Assembly: GCA_023159155.1 (NCBI GenBank)
Contig: JAJNNX010000016.1
Location: 372,001 to 436,000 of the forward strand
DNA from: Ustulina deusta
Taxonomy: Eukaryota > Ascomycota > Sordariomycetes > Xylariales > Xylariaceae
DNA length: 64,000 nucleotides
Reading direction: 5' to 3'
A program made the position numbers and the translations under genes. Positions 23,468 through 34,740 of the stretch are shown here, piece by piece. The first letter of the stretch is position 1. Each line of letters starts with the position of its first letter. The notes under the pieces were generated by a model that did no database searches, was not told where the DNA came from, and saw nothing but the letters and a program-made list of their open reading frames with translations.

Positions 23468-24107
23468 CAGCACGCTACCGATGTAAGGCCAATGATGTAT
23501 TATTCGATTAGATGCGTTCTTTCCAGCTGGAAGAACCCACACGGCTAGGTCTAATACACAAAACGATAGCATGTTTTTACTTATATTTGTTCGTTTTTCG
23601 AGATCGCCAGAGCACTGTGGTCATGTATGGAACTAGATTAGCGCTGACCCTCCGCTGCCGCCAGCGCCCCTTTATTTCTTTTCTTTTTAACGAATAGTCT
23701 AGAGACCTTGAAAATCCTCGTGATATGCATATCGCATGAACCAGCTTGCTTAATATATATGTAAAGAGGTGTGACGTATGCTGCTGTAATGGTTATGTAC
23801 TGAGGCAGTGGCCGTCCCCACCAATGCCAGCTAACCTACCAGGCCGCCAGCCGACCTCCCCATCGATCCCGCGGACCGAACAAACCAAACAAGCTTCATT
23901 ACCTCCTACGCCTCACCTGTGGACTAGCCAATCGCCTACGCGGCACTCGGTGAAATTACGATAACAATTACAGGTATCCTTCGACGAAGATACGCCGATG
24001 CAGTGTGATCGTTGCACGGCCGACGAATCATTGCATCACACACAGCCCGTCCACCACACGACCCGAGCAGGCAGCGCACACGTCGTCGGATAGACCGCGC
24101 ACGCGCA
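23468..24107. other. Intergenic
   Basis: 3' DNA of the GT90 gene and promoter/leader of snx4. No motif beyond C-rich leader-like DNA after 23,810. Confidence 0.5.
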
Positions 24108-25617
24108 ATGGCTGTCATCGACCAGGACAGCTTCTCCAACATCTCGTGGCAGATCGAGACCAGCAACGGCGTCGACGCCGAGCCGAGTGCTGCCATGCCG
24201 GCCATCGCCGTCGAGCCGCCGAGCAGCGAGGCCCAGCACCATGGCCAAGCTCTGCAGCGCCAGGACCCCGGCCTGTCCGGCGACATCCTGGAGTGCACTG
24301 TCTCGGAGCCGCACAAGGAGAGCGACGGCACCAAGGACGCCTTTGTGTCGTATCTGGTCACTACAACGGTGAGTGCGCGTGGGCCCGGGCTGGGCAGGAG
24401 ACGTGTCCGCCACCGCTTCCCGCCGATCACTGACCATGGGCCTGCCATCTGTGCAGTCGACCTTCCCCTCCTTCCAGAAACCCACCTTCACCTCCCGCCG
24501 ACGCTTTACCGACTTCCTGTTTCTCTCCAAGACCCTCTCCAAAGACTACCCGGCATGTGCCGTTCCGCCGCTGCCCGATAAACAGCGCATGGAGTATGTT
24601 CGAGGGGATCGGTTTGGTCCCGACTTCACAAGCCGCCGAGCATATTCGCTCCAGCGCTTCCTGTCACGCATAACCCTGCATCCCATCTTGCGGCGCGCCC
24701 CCATTCTGCACACCTTCCTCGAGTCTCCCGACTGGAACGCTACGATGCGGTCTCGCGCCGGTAGGACAAGCATAGCTTCCGATCAGGGGAGTGGTGGTGT
24801 ATTCGACAACTTTGCCGATACGTTCATCAACGCCTTCACAAAGGTACACAAGCATGACAAGAGATTTGTTGAGGTACGGGAGAAGAGTGATAAGCTAGAC
24901 GAGGATCTCGCCCAGGTGGAAAAGGTTGTGGCCCGCGTTGTGCGTCGTGAAACCGATCTGGAAACCGATCTGCGGGACCTGACCGAGCAATTCCAAAAAC
25001 TCGTCACGCTGGAGCCCGGCGTCGAATCTGCCGTACACGGCTTCGCTGCCAGTATCGAGGACTCGGCGGCGGGGCTGAGGAAACTGCGCGAGCACATGGA
25101 CCAAGATTACCTGGGCAGCTTACGGGATATGCAGGCGTATAGCCTCGCACTTAAAAATCTCCTCAAAGCACGGGAGCAGAAGCAGCTAGATCACGAACAA
25201 CTAACCGAATACTTGAACAAGTCAACATTGGACCGGGATTCACTAGCCTCGGGGCACGGAAGCTCTGGTGCATTGGGTGGCGCCGGCGGCTTTATCCGAT
25301 CCAAGCTCGAGGATGTTCGAGGTGTGGACCACGAAGCAAGCCGGCGGGAGCGACAGCGTAAGCTTGAGATCCGCATTGACGAGCTGACAACAGAAGTTGA
25401 GCGGGCTAAGAAGACGTCAGAAATGTTTGATGAGGAGGTCGTTAAAGAGGTAGTTGACTTTGAGCGAATCAAGCGCATCGAGCTCAAGGGTCAATTCGGG
25501 GCTCTTGCTGATACCCATGTCGACTTCTATGGTGGCATCATCGATGTATGGGAGCAGTACATTCGCGATACGCAGAAGGAGGGCATGAAGCCACCCACAT
25601 TTGCTAGTGATAGTTGA
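24108..25617 (+). CDS. snx4: Sorting nexin Snx4/Atg24 (PX-BAR)
   Basis: Exons 24108-24368 and 24457-25617 are joined by an 88-bp phase-0 intron, giving 473 residues. A PX domain spans about residues 55-170: the basic RRRFTDFLFL helix, PPLPDK, and FTSRRAYSLQRFLSRI. These are the elements that bind phosphatidylinositol 3-phosphate on endosomes. Residues 200-460 are helical with heptad character (KLDEDLAQVEKVV, KLEIRIDELTTEVERAKK), the BAR part that dimerises with Snx41/Atg20. The family retrieves cargo such as the v-SNARE Snc1 from endosomes to the Golgi and serves selective autophagy, including pexophagy. The start was chosen because the upstream ATG (24012) adds a basic stretch without homology, while MAVIDQDSFSNISWQIE fits family N-termini. 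Confidence 0.9.
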
Positions 25618-26452
25618 GGATTGGTAAAGGTTTTCGAGACGTCATTGGGCTGAAGCACGCCGTGGATGTTGGTGTTGGTGACACCTTTTGGCGGACATCC
25701 CATGTGTTGCATGCAGCCAATTAGCTGTTTAGAGAGGCGTTAGCACCGAAGGGTAATGAGTCTTTGGCATTACATTTTAACTACGAACATGGATGGTAAG
25801 AAATACTACATATGTATGAACAAGGCACTCCAAGGAGAGAAGCCGTTACTGTCTTATGAGCAATAGGGTATGGCCCAAATCGACAGCGCACTACTAAATA
25901 GGTTGTAGTAGTGGCACATACCATTGTTACTTAAAGGCATGCTGGTCAACCTTCAATAACTACCAGACGATGTTTTGCATAGATTGGCACACTCTCTTTG
26001 CTTTCCACTACTCGTTGAGATTTAGTTATGCTTCAATTCCATGCCACACTTAGAGGCGCTTATGTCTATTAGTTCATCGCAACCATTAGATCATATACAA
26101 CGCGACTGAAATTTTGGTAGGATAACAACCATTTTCATGGTCCACATGGTCAAGGACAACAAAGGGTGGGAAACCCGCAAACGTGAATTAAGGTCGACAA
26201 TCACTACGAACAAAGCGGTATTGACGGATAGTGAAGCAATTAGCAAGCATTCTTTGAATCTCCTCTACTCGGCCACTTCTTTGTAATATTCAACCTACTA
26301 GATAGTCTAAGTAGATTTTTTCGTTGATCGACTGAGAATGCGCCTTTCGATGCATGAATAGCCAACAAAGACTCGTCTATACTCTGGCCGGGTATTATTT
26401 TCAAAACATCGTCTTCGCTTTACCAGTATTTGCCGATCCTCGACATCTCATC
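25618..26452. other. Intergenic
   Basis: No gene recognised. It includes the 3' end of snx4 and the promoter of the HEMFH gene. An in-frame ATG at 26354 could extend that gene by 33 residues. Confidence 0.5.
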
Positions 26453-29400
26453 ATGGCATCACGGTCCAGTCCTGCATATAGCCCACTTCCAACTCGACCA
26501 CTATCCCCCTGGGCACAGCGTTATCAATATAATACTGGTGGCCGACACCCGTTGATAGAGGATGAAGAAATCCACTCAGGGATAGCACCCGAACTGCCAA
26601 GATTGCATCCCAAATATTATGCAGACGCACCTTCTCGGGACACCCTAAACCCGACGAAATTACAACTGGACACCCTTTTCTTGACTGAGGCGTTCCAGAG
26701 AAACTACTTTAGAGGGCTTGAATCGTGGCAAAACGCAACTTTCATGCGCTATGTCTGGTTCTCCAACCAGTCCGGCATCTTATCTGGAGGACACCGGGAA
26801 GCCGACTATGGCCCTGTCGATGGAAGCATGGCTGTAGACCCTACGAACATTACGGGCAGTCTAGTGAACGAAAAAAAGGAAGACATTGCCCTCAAGATAT
26901 TCCACTCGGAGAGAATACAAGTCGACGAAACCAAATGGTTCACGTTTCTGAAAAAGGATAGGTGGTACGACACAGTTAAGCCTGTACCGGTGCTAGGCGG
27001 TGCTAACTGGAGCGTGGACAATCCGAAGGTCTGGGAAGTGTTGAGCATTTCACTCGAACTGGTAGACCGAATATTGAAGGCCTTGTTAGCTGATAGACAC
27101 GTAATGTTGGTTGCTATATTTAAGATACCAATCAAGCAACATTGGCTAATCAAAACCCGCCAGGATAGAAGCTATACTGTTCGGCTTGATTGCTAGATGG
27201 GATGAAGTATCCGACCGACCAGCCCCCTGGCCGGATGCAAATGTTCTCCTTACACGGCCCTATTACAAGGAATTTTGTTCCAGTCAAAAAAAGCCATGTG
27301 CCCTTGATGACATCGCCCGATTCAGCACGGCGGTGTGGACCATAAGGTTTGAGACTCTAATGAAGGCTCTCACATATGGCTTTGTGGACCGGTTCGAAGA
27401 TAGTTCTTCTACCTGGGGTGCCACCATTCACCATCTACGGGCAATGATCGTAGTAGACGTTAATATTATTAAGAATCTCATGGGTAACCAAATAACACTA
27501 GCAGAGCGTTGCCTGCTACAGTTTATTCTCGCGGTGACGGTACGTTCTCTCCCTTCCTGTCGTGTCCCATCTCGGAAGGTCGATCTATTCATCGATTACT
27601 AAACCCGTTATAGATTATTCATGAAATGTTTCATGCTCTCCATCAATACCGGAAGACCGATACGACTTGGCCGAAAGACCTCCCGCCTATAACTTGGCTA
27701 GAAGGCTTGACTACTTCAGAGCCCGTGAGTTAGATACCTGCTCGGATCGACCTAGAACCAGCCATCAACATAGTTACTGACACTATTTGTTTTTGTCGGA
27801 GCCAGGTGGTGGACTTCGATGCTGCAAACGAAATGGGCTTTGCTGCAGAACAGCGAATCTTTGGTGGCGAGCTCTACATAGGTCGTGAGTCTCCCATATC
27901 TTGTATCTGCGGAAACCACCCCCCCCCCCCCCCTTTGGAAGTTCATTCGATTTCGCCCCCTACTTATAACTACGAACTACTATTCAAACTCGCAACTCAT
28001 CACGGCGCATTCTTGCTGATTCTCTAGCTAGCCCTTAATTGCAATGACATCCCGTTCGGAGCTTATGTGAGTTATCCGCGGAACCTTCATCTTCTCATTT
28101 TTCTTTCTTTCTTTCTTACATTCTTCGAGAACCATAAGCCCGTGTTTCGCCTGGTGTCCTATTTTAGATCTTCGTAGTACTACAAGACGGCAGTGAATAA
28201 CTCTTAAGTCTTCCAGCGGATGAACTGGCCGGAACCTCTCATGACACCAACTGAAAACGTGGACACATCGCACCCGTCAGTCGCCTTCGGGGCAAAGATA
28301 ATCACCGCGCGAATACCGGCGCTGTACGCCTCGAAGCTGCTGTCGGCGGCGTTTTGGTCCGACCCGACTATCCCCATGAAGAGCGAAAACCACTTCCACT
28401 TCAACGCGCTCATGATAACGGAAGCGACGTTTCGCGGCGATGTCCTCAACCAGCATTTCGATCCCTGTTCGCCCGCCGGGGAATTACCGGCTCGGTTGCA
28501 GCCGGGCGAGTTGGAGATGATGAGGGGCTGGAATGAGCAGCTCCAGAACTGGTTGACACTACGCGACGGCTGGTATAAGCCGAGCCAGGCCCAGTGGCAG
28601 GATTCATCGGTGCGTTTTTGCCACCACAGACACTTGAAGTCCACTCCCGAAGTGCGCGAGCCGCCGTTGAATGAAGCCATCCTGCTAACCTCTCGGGAAA
28701 CCTCTCTGGCAGTGGTCATATTACAAAAACAGGGGCTCCATCCTTGCGTTTGGCAGTGCCTTTGCTCGGAAGGATGAGATAACATGCGCCCAGATCGCCC
28801 GCAACTTCCTCTACAAGGCAGCTTGGAATCGGGGGGAACGAGGCTACATCGCAAGCTTGCCAAGGCATGACAGACCCAATCATGAATGGGTTTTCCACGC
28901 AATAGGTGCGTCTCGGACTCCTGGCGTTTGCCTTACGTCGCCTCCCCCCCAACACCCCTTTCTTTGTCGATCCCACATGCTGACAAGAAGTCGTCATCGT
29001 ACTACCTAGGTTGTCTCATGTCAGCCGCACTGCCGATCCGGCGAGACGTGCTCACGAACGAGAAGACGACACCCGAGGCGATGGTCTTCTTCGTGCCCAG
29101 CCGCGAGGCGCAGGCGAAGAACCGCGAGCCCAAGACGTACGTCGGGCGGGAGAGGCTGAAGCAAGAAGAGACGGCGGAGCCGAGCGAGCTCTACGACCCG
29201 CTGTGCCGCGAGGCCGAGGACGAGATAGCCGCCTTCCGCCAGGAAGACTACCTCGACCTCGTCGCGAGCCTGCTCCACCACCTGTCCGGCCTCGACATCC
29301 CCATCTCGGCGCCCTGGCTCCGCGAGATCTCCAGGACCGCCGAGGACCTGCGACGGCAGCGTCGCGATACCAGGCGCGGCACGCACCGCGAGAGCAGCTG

Positions 29401-29482
29401 GGCCACCTGGCGGTTCGTCGTCCCGGCCTATAACAACACCATGTCGAAATTCCAAGATGGCCGTTGGGCTGTCCAGATGTAG
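26453..29482 (+). CDS. Uncharacterised protein with HEMFH zincin-like motif
   Basis: I built eight exons: 26453-27105, 27164-27539, 27614-27724, 27806-27884, 28032-28066, 28217-28609, 28713-28905 and 29010-29482. All phases agree and give 770 residues. Residues 346-350 are HEMFH (context AVTIIHEMFHALHQYR), a metallopeptidase HExxH helix. The run VVDFDAANEMGFAAEQ follows at 381-396, with N388-E389 and E395 as candidate third zinc ligand, 39-45 residues after the second His, as in gluzincins. The N-terminus is Ser/Pro-rich and disordered; no signal peptide or membrane segment is clear, so it is probably intracellular. The C-terminal 150 residues are highly charged (RREAEDEIAAF-like, EDLRRQRRDTRRGTHRE). 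I do not recognise a named family. Activity is inference from the motif only. Exon 5 (35 bp) and the GTTGGT donor of exon 1 are the weakest calls. Confidence 0.72.
27919..27933 (+). repeat. C15 homopolymer inside an intron
   Basis: Fifteen consecutive C lie in intron 4 of the HEMFH gene, between donor 27885 and acceptor 28031. Such a run is prone to length error in sequencing, but it is intronic in the model. Confidence 0.9.
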
Positions 29483-30109
29483 ACAAGGTTATTATTATTA
29501 TTCTCTCGGGGGTTTAGGCAGGCAGGCAGGCATTCCTTTGCGTTTTTAACATACCTTCTATCCCTTCTCTCTCTCTCTCTCTCCCCCTCCCTCTTCTATC
29601 TTTTTGCTATTAATCCATGTAAATAAAACGTTTAGCTGGGTTAAGAGAACTTTGAAGGAACGGTTGTAACAGCGGCTGCTGTGGCTACGCTGTGCGTTGA
29701 GCCAATGTCAACGGCGTATGCTCATCAAAGTACACATGGAGAGAACTCCATCACGAACCCAGTTTCATCTTCCATAGTTTCCAAGCACAATGCCAGGTCG
29801 GGATCGCTTGCGTGTTATCCATATTCGACTCTAAGAGTGCCGAGGTCGATGCAATTTTCACGAGCACAAGCTAAGGATGGATGAAACATGCCCAACGCCA
29901 ACCCTGTGTAGCAGCGCCATGTATCATGTTTCTTGATAAATTCACTATGTACAGATTATAAGAAAACGCATTCCATCTCTATAGGACAAATAATAAGCCT
30001 CATGCACTGTGGTTGAAGCCCAAATCATATGATTCGAGAGCCGGCTTCACTATAAAGCTTAGGGAACGGGGTAGGGGCTTGCAGCAATCGCCTACAATGC
30101 CTGTTAGAT
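29483..30109. other. Intergenic between converging genes
   Basis: 3' ends of the HEMFH gene (+) and the kexin gene (-). It holds a GGCAGGCAGGCA run (29516-29531) and a (CT)n tract near 29,565-29,582. No gene. Confidence 0.6.
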
Positions 30110-32691
30110 CTATGTTCGACTACCAAGTAGTCTTGAGCCCTGTTGTTCCCTAGGCGTTTCCTCGTCCCTCTCATCGTCTGAGTCTGCGCTAACTAAGCTG
30201 CCGTGGTCTTGGTCGTCGAGTTCTTCGTCATCGCTTCCGCCAGCAAAAGCATCATAAAGTTCGCCTCCCCGCCGTTTGGAGCCCTTCTCGTGGCCGCCGT
30301 TCAGACCTGTTGATTCGTCTGCGTTCAGGGGCTCGAATTCATAGTTATCTCGGGGATCGTTCTGGAGGCGCTTACGGCGCACCAACCACAACCATGCACC
30401 GAGCCCTATGCAGAACGCAACGATCAGACCCAGAGCACCGTATATCCATGCTTGTGTTCTAGACGAAACGCCGAACGTAGGTAGGAAGGATGGTAACCAG
30501 GAGCTGTCTGTGGTTGTTTCAGCAGGTGCAGACTGCGTGCTAGTTGCCGACGGTCCGCTGCCACTCTCTGTTTTGCTCGGTTTTGTGGGTCTGTCCGGGT
30601 GGTCATCCGGCAAGGAGGTGGGTAAGGCCGTATTAGTAGCATCAGGGGGGGGAGGCAAGCTGGTTGTGATAGCCGTGGGTGTCGCAGTAGTTGTCACATC
30701 GTGGTCAGCATCGTCCTCATCCGTTGGCATCGGGAGTAGTGTAGCCTTTGTAGCATCGATACTTTCGCCCCATAGCTTGAGATGCCAATCAATGAAGGTG
30801 CCCTTGCGATCGTTAACTTGTGTGTCACGAATAACAATGGTCCAAGTGCCAACACCAGATTCTCCCCTGCGGATTATTAGCTTCGTGCACAATGCCCTCA
30901 TATAAAGGACTTACCAATGCGCCACACTCATAAATGTCCAATCATCATAACCCTGATCGCTATTGTCTAGTCTCCGGGTCGCTGAGATGTGACTGATGAC
31001 ATTATCGGGACTGATCAGGTCGACACTCAAATCACCCCGTTGAGTATGCTCCACGTTCATGGTAATGGTTACATGCTCTAGTCGCTGCAGGTTGGCTTCT
31101 TCGAGCATCTTCTTTGTAACTTTGAAATTTACGGATAACCCTTGGTCGCCTTGAGGAATCTCCTTTTTGACGTGGAGCCATGGGGAGTAAAACCAAGCTT
31201 GAGGCTTGACGTTTTTCCAAGTTTTTGCAGTTTCAACAAGTGCGTAGCTGTCGACCTTGCCGTATCCAAAGGTGTGGCTGTACTGCTTACCCATAGTAGT
31301 CGGCTGCCACTCACCGGTCTCAAGATCGATTGGAACGGCGCTCTCCAAAGCGATATATTGCATATCTCTCCATGATAAATCTGGGCGGACCTCCAACGCT
31401 AGAGCGAAGATTCCAGCAGCCAAAGGTGCGGCAGCAGATGTGCCGCCATGGCCGCTATAGCATTGGTTTGTCCCAACATCGGTGGTGTGCTGCAAATTGG
31501 TCAGACTGCAAGTTCCCTTCTCGTTCGAAATTAGCTTACAATTGCATCACCACTGCCGCTGCTGTAGGTCACCACAAGCTGGGCAGAGCATTTCTCTGAG
31601 TAGTAAGGGTGGAGACCCTTTCGGTCGATGGCGCCAACGGTAATACTGTAAATGCTATTGGTGTAGCCATCGAAGTTGCAGTTGTCATCACTCTGGGCGC
31701 CGTTCCCGCTGGCAAAAACATAAATGGACCCAAGCCCATTGCGGCCCTTCTGAACACCGTTTAGCATAGCCCTCTTGATGAGATTGCCAGGGGCATCCAT
31801 AGATTTCCCATCATCGGGAGGACCCCATGAGCAGGAATAAATCTGGTTGTGTTGATAATCGTAGTTCATAGCAGCAGCCTCGTCGGCATCGCTGATCTGT
31901 TTGCTAAGAATGCGAATACCGGCAATTTTAGAGTCATAGGCCACCCCTACACCACACACGTCGTTTTTCGCGGCCGACACCTCTCCGGCACATCGCGTGC
32001 CGTGCTTATCGTCGCTTAGAGTCGGTCGTGGCTCTGCTCGGTTGTCGTTGAAATCCCAGCTACCGAATGCATAGTAGTTTGGCTTCAAATCATTGCTATA
32101 CATATCCAACCCATCGTCGACCATAGCAACAGTCGCATTCTTGCCCGTGACTCCCGAAAGCCACACGCCGGTCACATTGACATCGTGACCAAGCTGGACA
32201 GGGTTGAAAAGATGCCATTGCTCATTGAAAATGGGGTCGCTGATACCCAAAGTTTCCATGACCGACTTTTGTTTTTTGAGAGCCTCGACATCTGCGTCAG
32301 GAGCTCGTTTCGGTCGCGGGAAGAAGCCGCGCGGAGGCGGCGGTATCACCCTTTTCTGCATGGGCGCGCGTAGCTTCTGCTTCTGAGAGAACCTGACAGC
32401 ATCGAGTATGTCGACGCCACCTAGCGACCGTCTCCTGCGGCGCTCCTGGACTTCCCTACGGACAACATCGTGGTCTGCCCTCGGCGCGCGGAAAACGAAA
32501 TGATCTGCCAGTTCGCCCAGCTGGCCGTCGTTTCTGAGCCCTAGCCGCGACGCGACATCGTCTGGATTTGCGCTACGATCGAGGTGGAGGACGTAGTAGT
32601 CGTTGGAATCGAAGTCACGGCGGTGGTGGGACGATGTACCTAGTCCAGCCAGGCTGCCTACGACGAGGCCGACGATGGGGGCGAATCTCAT
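30110..32691 (-). CDS. kex2: Kexin, Kex2-type proprotein convertase
   Basis: Exons 32691-31540, 31489-30915 and 30866-30110 (introns of 50 and 48 bp) give 827 residues. A signal peptide (residues 1-20) and a prodomain end at RPKR (126-129), the expected self-cleavage site. The subtilisin domain has D192 in VDDGLD, H230 in DKHGTRCAGE, oxyanion N330 in FASGNGAQ, and S402 in GHGGTSAAAP. A P domain follows (about 430-620), then a Ser/Thr/Pro-rich stem, one membrane helix at 715-738 (AWIYGALGLIVAFCIGLGAW), and an acidic cytoplasmic tail. The tail motif YEFEPL (751-756) fits a tyrosine-based late-Golgi retention signal. The enzyme cuts after KR/RR in secreted precursors, in fungi including mating pheromone, killer and hydrolase proforms and RiPP precursors. 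It is the single-copy housekeeping convertase; length and architecture are normal. Confidence 0.96.
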
Positions 32692-34197
32692 TTCGGGACG
32701 GTCGGTGGGCGACGTCCGTCAATCGAATACCGACACGGAGCGACCGAGAAAGCGGCGGATACAAGATGATTGGATACGATGCAAAAGAAGCAAAGAGAAG
32801 AAGAGACACGGCAACAACACACTCGATGAACGAACGATCCCTTTCCGGGCAGGCAACCAAAGCAATCTAAGAAACCATCCACGCCATGCACGGAAGAGCA
32901 AATGGGAGCAATAACGAGAGAAAAGATGTATGGGCCTGAGCCGCTCGTTGAAAGGGCTCGATGATGATAATGAGGAGGACGAGGACGAGGATGAATAGGG
33001 TAGACGCCCGTCGCTGTCAGGAGAGGCTTGAGGCTTGAATTAGCACAAAACTTTCCAAATTGAGCAACGGGAGTACGTAGCACGTAGGCAGTGTACGCAG
33101 CTCGACTTGGACTCGCTCTGGCCAAGTGTTCCCGTCCGAGAAAAGCGGGGCTCCTATAAACAGCTGAGCGTACCTGCCATCGTGCCTTAGGTATCTACAC
33201 GACAGAACCGTTAGCTGTGTATGTAGGTACTAACACGTACAGGGAAGCTAATGTATGCAGGTGATTGATTACATACAGTACCTAACCTATTACGATGTAC
33301 GTACAGATGAGACCATGGCAACGTAGGTAGCAGGTGTAGTAAGAGAACCACCTCGGGTCTGTATCCAAGAAGATGCATAAGTACCTGGATAGGTGCTGGA
33401 TATCTCGATGCTGATTGGGCTTTTGCCTTCCACCCAGGGAAACTTGCTGCGCTACCGACATAGGCAATTTCCATGTTGTAATTACAGGGAATAGGTACCT
33501 GATCAGGTACCTAGGTAGGTACATTAATGGATATGCACTACCTACCTTATACTTATAATGTTCATATTAAATGGTACCCATAGCTATAGCATTCTATAAG
33601 TCCCTAGATACACACATATATATTTAAGTAGTACTAGGTAGTTATAGATAAATGGTACTAAGCTGCGCAGCAGTCCAACTATCCCGAAAACCCCGGCAGC
33701 CCGCGACGTTGTCCGTGTACCGAGGCCGGGGATGGTTGACATGTACACTAGTACACTGCCTAAGTACTTAGTATGTAGGTCGGTATCCTCCCGAAGGTAG
33801 CGAAAGAAAGCAGGACGAGAAAGACGGTAATAACGTTCACCTGGCGCCCCCGCAAGCGCCGCAAGACAAGCTTTCCTAGATAGATACAGTCAACCCTTTA
33901 GGAGATCAACTAGATAAGGTAGACAGCAATAGACTCGAGAATCACAAGCCTACGACTGGAAGCACTTGCTCATGTGGGTCTTCTGAGGGCGACGGTGATT
34001 GGCCATCAGAAAAACACACCCACATGGCCCCTTCTGGGGTTGCCTTCGGACGCCAGTCTTGCACCGGCCGGCTACATTATCTTCCACACACTGACACAAG
34101 ACGATCATCCGCATCGCGCTGTCGACTTCTCTTTAAAACCCCATGCGCAAGGGCATTCTATAGACCTCAAGCCCTGCCTGTCAACCTGCGGCTCACC
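32692..34197. other. Intergenic rich in TAGGTA/GGTACC steps
   Basis: Promoter and leader of the kexin gene, then about 600 bp (33,180-33,790) packed with TAGGTAC, CCTACC and GGTACCTAGGTAGG-like units, densest at 33,495-33,545. No gene recognised. Confidence 0.6.
33490..33552. repeat. Palindromic GGTACC/TAGGTA cluster
   Basis: The cluster contains GGTACCTGATCAGGTACC, then TAGGTAGGTAC and CTACCTACC. The first is an 18-base perfect inverted repeat. Similar but shorter units occur near 230, 11,460, 19,230, 37,640, 37,710, 37,880, 49,610-49,700 and 50,610. Confidence 0.7.
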
Positions 34198-34620
34198 ATG
34201 CCAACGAAATTCTGGAGAGTGCTCGGCGATGATGGAGCAGGGAAGAAGACCCTTATGGGCAGCCTGAGTTACATGGCGAACACGGATTCTACAATAGACC
34301 GTTTCTTTCCAAATATTCCCTAACAGCTTGCCAGTATGGACTGAGTTTATCAGAGATTGAACTTTTGGAGAAGAATGGAATCCGGGACTACGATGGAATC
34401 GTTTCCTTTTTGAATAAGGGCATCGGCCTTTCGTTCTACGGCCGAAGGTTGCCGTACATCGAATTTAATTTCTGGAAGACTCAAAAATTCCTGTCTAGAT
34501 GCATAGTTGTGCTCATCATCGTCGCCCTCCTTTTTCCATCAACCCCTATCTTCCTCTTCACAGTTAAGACAACCCCTGAAAGAGTGGGATGCAAAGCTGT
34601 CCCACATTTTAGCTGTTAGG
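34198..34620 (+). pseudogene. Relic of a P-loop GTPase-like (EF-1A-like) domain
   Basis: ATG at 34198 opens MPTKFWRVLGDDGAGKKTLM, a Walker A loop (GDDGAGKKT) in the place and style of the EF-1A GHVDAGKST loop, then GSLSYM and a stop at 34321-34323. In another frame, from 34365, EKNGIRDYDGIVSFLNKG and LSFYGRR continue in the style of the same kind of domain, and the frame ends at 34617-34619. Two frames and early stops mark decay. It lies directly before the esterase-NACHT relic on the same strand and may be its original N-terminus. The family link is by eye and moderate at best. Confidence 0.45.
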
Positions 34621-34740
34621 TCCTCATCTCATCGGTGCTGGAAGAGAGTTGCATGAGATGGGCAAGATGTCAATTCAGTCTCGCAACCCTGGAGAATTCG
34701 TGTGAACTCCCCCATCTGGATAATGCTGAGGACTCAGGAA

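Noticed and set aside
28886..29486. Several overlapping frames on both strands at the end of the HEMFH gene
   Set aside because: GC-rich DNA leaves all frames open; only the frame that continues from exon 7 with matching phase was kept.
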